From Alloascoidea africana (Eukaryota; Ascomycota; Alloascoideomycetes; Alloascoideales; Alloascoideaceae), in assembly GCA_030581615.1 (NCBI GenBank), contig JAKTTT010000037.1, forward strand, positions 166,975 to 230,974: a DNA stretch of 64,000 bases, in the 5' to 3' direction. Made by a program: the position numbers and the translations under genes. This document shows, one piece after another, positions 56,966-64,000 of this stretch; the stretch's first letter is position 1; every line of letters starts with the position of its first letter. The notes beneath the pieces are model-generated. The model ran no database searches and was not told the DNA's origin. It saw nothing but the letters and a program-made list of their open reading frames with translations.

Positions 56966-58438
56966 TTACAAACATTCACCATTTTCAACTTTTTCTGCAT
57001 CTTCAAATGCTTTAATCCCAGTGCTACCAGAGCAATACGCATTATACATCATTGAATGACAACATTTGTAACCCCATTTACCATCTTTCCAATAGGAACC
57101 CCAAACACTTGTATGATTACCAGGAAATACATCCTCTTCATATTTGGATTTGGGAATGATTTCAACCCCTTTTGCATCAAATTTTGGGGTTCGTGGCTTT
57201 TCCTTTATCTCACCATCGGCTGTATACTCAACATAATTGCTTTTGGGTGCAACTTCCAACTCTTTGGGTCGTTCCTTTAGGTATTCCTCACCTCCATATT
57301 TGGCCAAAAGTTTTGCCTTTTCAAGAGTTTTTGTCTTTTCCTTCTTTTCATTCAATTGTTTTAAAAGTAATGCCGTTTTCGTAGGCTCCGCTTGTAAATG
57401 AAGTGCTTCCCCAATTCCAACCTCCGCCAATTTTTCCGCTTTTTCTCGTAATTGATCAAATTCTTGAGCTTTACCCGTCAAATTTCTCACAAATAGATTG
57501 CTCTCATTGAAAGCACCTTTATCTTCCGTCAACATCGTTCTACTCTTTGGATTATATCCATATCCCTTTTCACTGTTGTAATCGGCATTTAGATTCTTGA
57601 GATAAATAGCAGTATCCTCCACGTTTCGTAATGATCTTGTGCTCATACGTGAACTCTTATCGTAACCTTGTCCAACTGACCCAGTATTACCACTTTTTGG
57701 TGCTACTGAATTGCTTGGCGTTAGTCCAAGCTCTTCTTCTTCAAGTGCAAACTCATCCTCCTCTTCCTCTTCCTCTTCCTTCTCCTTCTCCTTTTCCCTT
57801 TTCTTCGCCTCTTCTTCTTGAATCTTCCGTTGTAAAGTCTCCATCTCATTATACTCTTTAACCACTCTGTTATACTCTTCTGGGTTATACCCACTCCAAA
57901 GATCTCTTTTCTCATCCCAAGATTCCCCTTTCACACTTTTAACAACATCATCTGCTCGAATATCTTTGTTTGAATATCTTGCACCCACTTTCCGCCGCCT
58001 TTCTAAACAATCTTTGGATTTATGCGACATTGATCCACAGTTCGTACAAGCACCTTTCCTATATTTTAAACGACCACCACCACTGGGGGGTTCACTAAGC
58101 TTTGTTCGTTTTCTTATTGGATCCACAATCTTGTGTGTTGTCTCCGGATCGATTTTGCCGCCTAATCTTTGATGACCCAAGTAATCACCAGTATCGGCTT
58201 TTTCAGCGTACCATGGAGCATTTGAAATGTACTCTAAAACAATTTAAAAGGTTAGAAAAATGTCCTCGAGAAAAATGCTTCAGTTGTAGATGTTCATACT
58301 TGGAATGTATGGGTTGATTTCTTTTCCCGTGGCATCAAACTGGGGTTCCATCTCCTCGAGTTTCCGTCCCCTCAAATACTTTGACTTTTTAGGAGGCGTA
58401 TCCTTATCGGATTTGGGGACACCTGTTGTTGAAGACAT
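56966..58438 (-). CDS. SLU7: Pre-mRNA splicing factor Slu7 (two exons)
   Basis: Second-step splicing factor that helps position the 3' splice site in the spliceosome. I read complement(join(56966..58233, 58300..58438)), 468 residues. The 66 bp intron (GTATGA...TTTTAG) splits the conserved N-terminal block: NPYIP joins KYISNAPWYAEKADTGDYL. The start MSSTTGVPKSDKD is the only ATG that gives a compact N terminus; the frame upstream is leader. The CCHC zinc knuckle is C109-x2-C112-x4-H117-x4-C122. The long helical, charged centre has a run of Glu (about 205-215) and the conserved RNLRIREDTAKYL-like block appears as RNVEDTAIYLKNLN. The C-terminal VWGSYWKDGKWGYKCCHS is diagnostic of Slu7. Longer than the 382-residue S. 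cerevisiae protein and closer to the full-length eukaryotic form, in keeping with an intron-rich yeast. Confidence 0.95.
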
Positions 58439-58679
58439 GGTGTTGATGGAAACTATATATCGGTTTTGTGAGAGAAACTGAGGGTGGTTGTAATCGTTTG
58501 CCCAAAGATTTGAAAACTGTGGGGAGGCATGTGACCATCCGTGCTCAAAATATCTCTCTCTGTGTGTACATGTGAGCACGTTCCGAAACGGCTTCTGAAA
58601 TTTAAAAATGCCAACACACTTAGTTTGAACACTTGTCACACTTACCCAAAAACCAACACCTTGCAATCACATATCAACA
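58439..58679. promoter_or_regulatory. Divergent promoter SLU7 / SSS1
   Basis: 241 bp between the two start codons, so both genes share it. It includes a TATATATCGG stretch near 58455 and a CTCTCTGTGTGT tract near 58555. No specific factor site recognised. Confidence 0.5.
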
Positions 58680-59205
58680 ATGGCCAAAGACGGACTAGAG
58701 AGCGTAACGCAAATCCCTCTTGATTTTGTTAAAGATGGAACATCTTTTATTCAGAAATGTACAAAGCCAGATAAGAAAGGTGTGTTTCCCCTTGTCTTTG
58801 TTCGTTCGACCTAGCGGCGTTTATCAGATCTACTTTCTGGTTTATCAGTTCCTAACATTTTTTACCATTAATTTCGAATCCTTCTTGCACCATTCTCTAC
58901 TATCTTGTTATGCCTCTGTATTGAGGGTTCGCTAATCATATCCTGAACGGAGTGTATAACAATGAGACTAGAGGCGCGCGCGCGCGCGTGTGTGCTCTTG
59001 GGATTCGGATTATGTTTTCATTTTGAATTTTTAGAATACTTGAAGATCATCCGAGCTGTTGGCGTTGGTTTTGTCATTATGGGTGTGGTTGGATATGGTG
59101 TCAAGCTGGTAAGTTTTGTGATGTATATCCCACTCAATCGTTGATTGCTAACTGACTGATTTCACCAAAAAGATTCACATACCTATCCGATACTTGATCG
59201 TTTAA
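58680..59205 (+). CDS. SSS1: Sec61 translocon gamma subunit Sss1 (three exons)
   Basis: Essential tail-anchored gamma subunit of the Sec61 ER protein-conducting channel. I read join(58680..58779, 59035..59108, 59173..59205), 68 residues, too short and fragmented for a simple ORF search. Exon 1 gives MAKDGLESVTQIPLDFVKDG and ends in PDKK; exon 2 gives EYLKIIRAVGVGFVIMGVVG up to GVKL; exon 3 gives IHIPIRYLIV and stop. The assembled protein follows the Sss1/SecE pattern exactly: amphipathic helix, EF/EY hinge, then one membrane helix (about 36-60) with G-x-x-x-G spacing and a short lumenal end. Intron 1 is unusually long (255 bp, GTGTGT...TTTTAG) and carries a CG/TG tract; intron 2 is 64 bp with GCTAAC before AAAAG. 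Confidence 0.96.
58974..58994. repeat. Alternating (GC)n(TG)n tract in SSS1 intron 1
   Basis: About 21 bp of strict purine-pyrimidine alternation (GCGCGC... then TGTGTG), a classical Z-DNA-forming sequence, inside an otherwise A+T-rich intron about 40 bp before the acceptor. Confidence 0.8.
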
Positions 59206-59666
59206 AATCATCAACTTTATTAAATGTACAATCAAATAAGTTTTAATTGATTTAATGAGCCATTTACAGTTTTACAGTAATATTATATACTTCAGAATGT
59301 TCCTAATATGCTTTTCAATTTGGGAAAGCCATATGGACAGACAGATTTCATATGTGTATAACTAATTAACCAAAGATTAACACTATACTGGATTTTAAGT
59401 ACTTGAAAATTCTATTCAATGGCCTACACAATTCTATGGTTGACTATCGATCTTAAAAAACTGATCGAAAATATAAATGTGAGGCAAGTACAAACAAAAC
59501 AAATGGAATAAAATGAGTTAATCAAACAAAAATATGCAAGAATTCTTTTTTTTTTTTTTTTTTGTGTGTATTTGCATTAAGAATGAAAGAAGAAAAAAAA
59601 TAGACGCTGAAAGAAAAAAAAAAGATAAGAAACAAGTAGAAGCATTTGTAGTAAATGCTTTCATCA
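59206..59666. other. Convergent intergenic region SSS1 / wall protein
   Basis: 461 bp, A+T-rich, between two 3' ends. A poly-T run at about 59547-59562 and poly-A runs near 59590-59625 are the only features. No gene seen. Confidence 0.5.
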
Positions 59667-62600
59667 TCAAACCAGGACCATCACTATTCCAATAACGAGA
59701 CTACCAACAATTCGGAAACTTGGTAAGGAATTGTAAAGGGGATGGGCTGCACCGCCATCATATTCTTTTGGTGTTGGTATCATAGTGCCCTGGTTTCCAA
59801 ACCCAGAAGAAGACACCAAGGGTTCCGCGAAGTCTGTAGCGGGAGATGTTGTCAATGTTTCTTCTCCAAGGCTGTTTTCATTGTCCCCCACTAATGTAAC
59901 TGTGTTGAGCGTTAAGAGTTTTGAATTCAAAGGTTCAGATGATTCTGCAACTTGAGAATTAATTGAACTGCTTGTAGCCTCAGAGCCTTCCACATACAAG
60001 TGATCACCCGAGGGTTCAGCTGGAGACGTTCCTATAACACTGGCTAAAGAGGTAACACCAGAGTTCAAGCTATTGTCTTCCTTCTGTAATATGGTTTCAA
60101 TGGGCGTAGTATTGTCATCAGATACAACCAAAGAAGTCACAACAGTCGAACCAGCTGAAACTATAGTTGTAATTGTGATTTTTTCACTTGTAAATTCAAC
60201 TGGATCAGAACTAGGTTGCGAGATCTTGGACTCTATGCTGGTACAAGGAGCAACAACAGTTGTGGCGTACGTTTTCCCATTCGAAACAAATGTAGAGGTA
60301 TATGTTGTTACTGTAGGATTTTCATTTGTAGATTCAACTGGATGAGAACTTGGTGGAGAAAGCTCTGAATCTGTACTGGTACAAGGAGCAACCACAGTTG
60401 TAGTGTACGTTTTCCCATGCGAAACAAATGTAGAGGTATAAGTCGTAGTTCGCTGTTTCAACGTATCAGTTTCCTCGTTTGCTGTAACTGGATAATTTCC
60501 GGCTATATTAGGTTTAGATGTTAAAACTCCATCTGAAAGGATAGATCCCTTAGTAATAGAGTCATGTTGAGAAGTCGACTCTTGCTCAAAATTATGAGTT
60601 CCAGTAACACCAGAGGTGAATTCAACTCCAGCTATGCTTGTTGCTTGATCAGCAATTTCGGATGTAAAGACAGCTCCGGCTATGCTGGTAGTGCCTGTTA
60701 GATTATTCGATTCCCAGGAGACGGAATTTCCAGGTTCATCATCATCTTCAATTTCGATTCTTGTAGTAAACACAGCTCCAGCTATGTTAGTAGATCCAGT
60801 TAGACCATTCGATTCTCCAGACACAGAGTTTCCAAATTCACCATCAGCCTCAATATATATTCCTGTGGTAAAGACAGCACCAGCTATGCTTGTGAACTTG
60901 CCGGCAGTTGAAAGAGGAGAAGCAGGTTGCATAGATTCAACAAAGCCATTTAATGTCGTTTGGGCACCATCTGCCACCGTCCTAGATCCATCCAATGAGT
61001 CACCACCCATCAAAGTTGAAGTCAAAGTAGATTCTTCTATATTGCTATGCCCTGGTATGATCGAATCCACAACGCCTGATGATTCCGCTGTGGGGATAGT
61101 GCTAGTTTCCGACTCTATACCCAGATCTCCAGTATTTGGAGAGGTAGGGAGTTCACTATGAGATACAGATTTTGATAATTCTGAGTTGTCAGTAGGAACA
61201 CTTGGAATAGAGACAGTATTAACAACATCTTCAGTTACTGATCCAATAACAGCGTCAGTACTGCTTCCCAGAAATTCCGAATTTGAGTCAGATGTCAACA
61301 CCGAGGAAAGGGTAGGCATAAAACTAGCAACTGAAGAATTCTCAGTAGGTGATGTGGGAGCAGCATCAGAACTCTCTATCTGAGCAGTATCTGTAGAATC
61401 ACTACCTGATGTGGAACTAACTGATGTTCTTTCAGGATATTGTGATAACGATTCAAATGCTGTGGAGGGAGAAGATTCAGCGTTTGTAAACGTGGAACTT
61501 GCAGAAAAAGCAGAGCCATCATAGTTAGAAGGACCAAGATCAGTTCCAGTAGCAGAATTGTGGCTGCTATCATACTCTGGCGATCTGTTAGAAATCTGAT
61601 CATCTGAAGAATTAATTAGAGTTTCAGTTTTTTCTGATTCCAAGGGAGACGAAGATGTGGCAATAGTAAAAGTTGAAGATTCCATAGGATTCTCAAAAGA
61701 TTCCGCAACTGATGAAGAAACTGTAGCCGAACGGCCAATAGAAAGAGAATTTGATACTGAGAAGGTGTCAGTTGGCGTAATCTGAACCGGTGAAGACTTA
61801 TTTTCAACGCTAGATGTCCTTGACCTATCGACCGTGCCAGAGGTAAAGAGGCTTGAAGTGCGGCTAAAAGTACTATCAGTATAATCAGAAGAGGTTTCAT
61901 GCAATGGGCTACTCGAAACAATTTCAGAAGTCTTAGAAGTGTCAACAAAAGTCGCAGAATCTGATAATGAGAAAGAATCAATTGTCTCTGTAGTGACTTC
62001 TACTAACGAACTGCCAGCAAAATCAGAGCTTAGAGACTGTGCTTGTGATCTGTCGGTGGAAGAATAATCATCATCAATCTCCGTTGATGAGTGACTTGAC
62101 AAAGAAGATGCAGAAAAGGTGTTTGCATTTGAAGATAACCTATCCGTAATGGAAGTACTTAAAGCAGGAGTCGAAGCGGTTGAGCTAATCGAAAGGTAGG
62201 CAGAGGGTGAAATAACTGGGGTTAAACTTTTCTGGTTGGAGCTTGTGGAGTCAAATACTGGGGTGCCAGTTTCCGTATCAGCACTGGATTTATAATTCGA
62301 CAGACCAGAGCTAAGTATCTTAGAGGAGGAAGGGGGTAAAACATTAGAACTTGGAGATGCAGAATTTGATGTATCAAAGATCAATGAGGAACCAGTAACA
62401 GATTTATCAGTGAAAACACTTGTTGAAGTGGCCACATTAGGCTCCTTAGTATTGGATGTGGAAACACTACTCAATTCAGAACTTGGTGAACCAGAACTTG
62501 AGAAAGAAACACTCCGCAGCGAAGAGGTATAAAAATCAGAACTTAGTACTGAAGTCTCTGAAGGAACAAAGCTGGTAAACCTAGAGCTAATTGAAAGAGA

Positions 62601-64000
62601 ATTCAACAAACCAGTGCTAGATGAAATAGAACCTGAGACACCAGTGCTTGATAAACTAGTGCTTAACTGGCCATCACTTGACAAATCAGTGATCAACGAA
62701 TCGGACGATCTAATGTTTGAGGTAGCAGTGACTGAGCGGCCTGTACTTGAAGAACCAGATTTAGACAAATCAGTCTTAGATGGGCCAGCCCTGGAAGTGC
62801 CAGAACTAGACACAACCAAGCTTGACGAACCAGCACTTGACAGATCAGTACTTAATAAACTACTGCTTGTAGAGCCTATGTGTGTGGAGGCAGAACTAAC
62901 AGGGCCATTACCAGAGGAGACAGTATTTGATTGCCCAGAGGATGACGAGACATAGTCAGATGAGCTTAAACTAGATGTCTCCGTAGATGAAAATCCAGTA
63001 ATGGAAAAAGTACTTGACGAGCCCAAGTTTGACGGACCAGTACTAGATGAATCGACGACTGACGAGCGAGTGCTAGGTAAGTCAATACCAGAAGAGACAG
63101 AGCTTGATCTTCCAGGGTTTAAAGAGCCCTGAGAATATGAGCTTAAACTAGAAGAAGCATCGTTCGATGAATGAGTGCTTAAAGAGCCACTTTCAGTGTT
63201 CGATTGTCCAGAGCTTGAAAGCCCAGAGGGTGAGGAAACATAACTAGATGTACCTGACGAAGATGGTACAGGTACAGATGGTGTAATGTTAGCTTGTTCA
63301 GAAGATGACAATTCTGTGCTGAAAGAAGCAGTTCTCGATGAACTAGTGCTTGATGGATGAGCATTTGAAGACCCAGATGAAGAAGCAGATGAAGATGAAG
63401 TACTATACGAGCTGGTGATCACTGATCTAGACAGAGAGGAAGAAGGAATCAGAGACGATGCTCCACCAGGACACGAATAGTCCTTCTTCTCCCAGCAGAC
63501 TGGAGGGCTATCAGCCATAGAGTGGCAGTCTGTGAGATACTGGCAGCCCTTTCCAAGAACATTGTATGTCACCGTCATAGGAAACACACACTGGATCGTG
63601 CTGGAGTAGTCGTAGATCGCTTCGCTGGGCAGATTGATAGTCTCGGTGTACTGTAGAGTGTTTGTGGCCTCGTCGAAGTCTACAGACTCTTTCAGTTCTT
63701 CCAGCTGCGCGTCTGTGAGACTATCTGAATCGAGTGTCAAATGGAGAAGAAGGTTGAACGAGCCATCGGCAAGCTCCTCGACTCCCTTTGCTTCCACCGT
63801 TCCCACAGGACACGAGCTGCCGACCTTTCCTGTGTACTCCACATCAGGGCAGACGTCAACAAAGTCCCACACGCCGCACTGAGGGACACTGGTGGACTGC
63901 GTGCTGGGACTGCTCGAGGAGAATCGAGAGGATGACGGAGCGATGCTGGTGATGGAAGAGCTTGTCAAAATTGATGATGATTTAGCACTGCTGGGTTGAG
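59667..64000 (-). CDS. Ser/Thr-rich GPI-anchored cell-wall protein, 5' end outside the window
   Basis: Partial: the frame stays open to the right edge with no credible ATG, so the N-terminal signal peptide lies beyond 64000; at least 1443 residues are visible. From the N-terminal side come a Ser-rich stretch, a Cys-containing module of about 140 residues (PQCGVWDFVDVCPDVEYTG ... GKGCQYLTDC ... CWEKKDYSCPGG) that may be a ligand-binding or adhesion domain, and about 800 residues of degenerate SSSG/TS repeats expected to be heavily O-mannosylated. Two kinds of tandem repeats lie near the C terminus, which ends in a hydrophobic GPI-addition signal (FRIVGSLVIGIVMVLV) after a small-residue cleavage region (DGGAAHP). 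This is the architecture of yeast adhesins and structural mannoproteins. I cannot tell which family; the Cys module is not one I recognise. Confidence 0.88.
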   Translation of the reverse strand, partial: QPSSAKSSSILTSSSITSIAPSSSRFSSSSPSTQSTSVPQCGVWDFVDVCPDVEYTGKVGSSCPVGTVEAKGVEELADGSFNLLLHLTLDSDSLTDAQLEELKESVDFDEATNTLQYTETINLPSEAIYDYSSTIQCVFPMTVTYNVLGKGCQYLTDCHSMADSPPVCWEKKDYSCPGGASSLIPSSSLSRSVITSSYSTSSSSASSSGSSNAHPSSTSSSRTASFSTELSSSEQANITPSVPVPSSSGTSSYVSSPSGLSSSGQSNTESGSLSTHSSNDASSSLSSYSQGSLNPGRSSSVSSGIDLPSTRSSVVDSSSTGPSNLGSSSTFSITGFSSTETSSLSSSDYVSSSSGQSNTVSSGNGPVSSASTHIGSTSSSLLSTDLSSAGSSSLVVSSSGTSRAGPSKTDLSKSGSSSTGRSVTATSNIRSSDSLITDLSSDGQLSTSLSSTGVSGSISSSTGLLNSLSISSRFTSFVPSETSVLSSDFYTSSLRSVSFSSSGSPSSELSSVSTSNTKEPNVATSTSVFTDKSVTGSSLIFDTSNSASPSSNVLPPSSSKILSSGLSNYKSSADTETGTPVFDSTSSNQKSLTPVISPSAYLSISSTASTPALSTSITDRLSSNANTFSASSLSSHSSTEIDDDYSSTDRSQAQSLSSDFAGSSLVEVTTETIDSFSLSDSATFVDTSKTSEIVSSSPLHETSSDYTDSTFSRTSSLFTSGTVDRSRTSSVENKSSPVQITPTDTFSVSNSLSIGRSATVSSSVAESFENPMESSTFTIATSSSPLESEKTETLINSSDDQISNRSPEYDSSHNSATGTDLGPSNYDGSAFSASSTFTNAESSPSTAFESLSQYPERTSVSSTSGSDSTDTAQIESSDAAPTSPTENSSVASFMPTLSSVLTSDSNSEFLGSSTDAVIGSVTEDVVNTVSIPSVPTDNSELSKSVSHSELPTSPNTGDLGIESETSTIPTAESSGVVDSIIPGHSNIEESTLTSTLMGGDSLDGSRTVADGAQTTLNGFVESMQPASPLSTAGKFTSIAGAVFTTGIYIEADGEFGNSVSGESNGLTGSTNIAGAVFTTRIEIEDDDEPGNSVSWESNNLTGTTSIAGAVFTSEIADQATSIAGVEFTSGVTGTHNFEQESTSQHDSITKGSILSDGVLTSKPNIAGNYPVTANEETDTLKQRTTTYTSTFVSHGKTYTTTVVAPCTSTDSELSPPSSHPVESTNENPTVTTYTSTFVSNGKTYATTVVAPCTSIESKISQPSSDPVEFTSEKITITTIVSAGSTVVTSLVVSDDNTTPIETILQKEDNSLNSGVTSLASVIGTSPAEPSGDHLYVEGSEATSSSINSQVAESSEPLNSKLLTLNTVTLVGDNENSLGEETLTTSPATDFAEPLVSSSGFGNQGTMIPTPKEYDGGAAHPLYNSLPSFRIVGSLVIGIVMVLV
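60180..60450 (-). repeat. 46-residue tandem repeats in the wall protein
   Basis: Two adjacent copies with a 138 bp period, containing TTYTSTFVS, GKTYTTTVVAPCTS or a close variant, each with one Cys, plus a partial third. The copies differ at many silent and some replacement sites, so the duplication is not recent. Confidence 0.8.
60620..60900 (-). repeat. 34-residue TSIAGAVFT tandem repeats in the wall protein
   Basis: Four copies of a (T/N)SIAG(A/V)(V/E)FT(T/S) core on the minus strand, with complementary GCTATG marks at 60631, 60679, 60781 and 60883. Two spacings are exactly 102 bp and one is 48 bp, so one copy is shortened. Confidence 0.8.

Noticed and set aside
1-64000. CRISPR arrays, bacterial operons, ribosome-binding sites
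   Set aside because: Spliced eukaryotic genes with yeast branch points throughout; no regularly spaced repeats with unique spacers.

Overview
This window is nuclear DNA of a budding yeast (Saccharomycotina), probably from an early-branching lineage that still carries many introns. Proteins that are universal in yeasts are present (Sgs1, Gcv2, mitochondrial uS17, Rtp1, Hsp90, Iqg1, Efg1-type APSES factor, Slu7, Sss1). CTG codons in HSP90 fall at invariant leucine positions (the three CTGs in the ILRLFLKE stretch near 17.72 kb), so CTG is read as Leu and this is not a CUG-Ser yeast. I place twelve introns. Eleven are short, 59 to 103 bp, and one, in SSS1, is 255 bp. Several have a CTAAC, TACTAAC or TATTAAC branch point close to the acceptor. 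About half of the genes are spliced, many more than in Saccharomyces. I cannot name the genus.

Layout. From 0.7 to 30.3 kb the genes are packed tightly: SGS1 (+), GCV2 (+), mitochondrial uS17 (-), a small spliced membrane protein (-), a Zn2Cys6 transcription factor (+), RTP1 (+), HSP90 (+), an unrecognised zinc-finger-like protein (-), IQG1 (-), a small hypothetical ORF (-) and a spliced Myb/SANT-like, Gln-rich regulator (+). From 30.3 to 50.6 kb the character changes. Two gene deserts of 9.4 and 9.2 kb flank one unrecognised 545-residue spliced gene (39666-41362). EFG1/StuA (-, 50586-52664) follows, with another 4.3 kb of non-coding DNA upstream. Housekeeping density returns with SLU7 (-) and SSS1 (+), which share a 241 bp divergent promoter. 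The window ends inside a very long Ser/Thr-rich GPI-anchored wall protein (-), whose 5' end lies outside.

Regulation visible in the sequence: a perfect inverted pair of TGACTC (Gcn4/Bas1 core) sites ahead of GCV2; three heat-shock elements ahead of HSP90, one of them inside the last codons of RTP1; a 20 bp perfect palindrome with TGCAT ends about 200 bp ahead of EFG1. The non-coding DNA around EFG1 is full of different 6-7 bp tandem repeats and a few strong hairpins.

The most interesting part is the 30-57 kb block. An orphan gene and an EFG1-type master regulator sit in about 23 kb of sequence with almost no other coding signal, apart from one 210-codon ORF at 37838-38470 that is too long to be an easy chance event. 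The block could be an extended cis-regulatory/lncRNA landscape like those around cell-fate regulators in other yeasts, or part of it could be a regional centromere. The sequence alone does not decide. I found no transposon, CRISPR array, convincing tRNA or rRNA gene.
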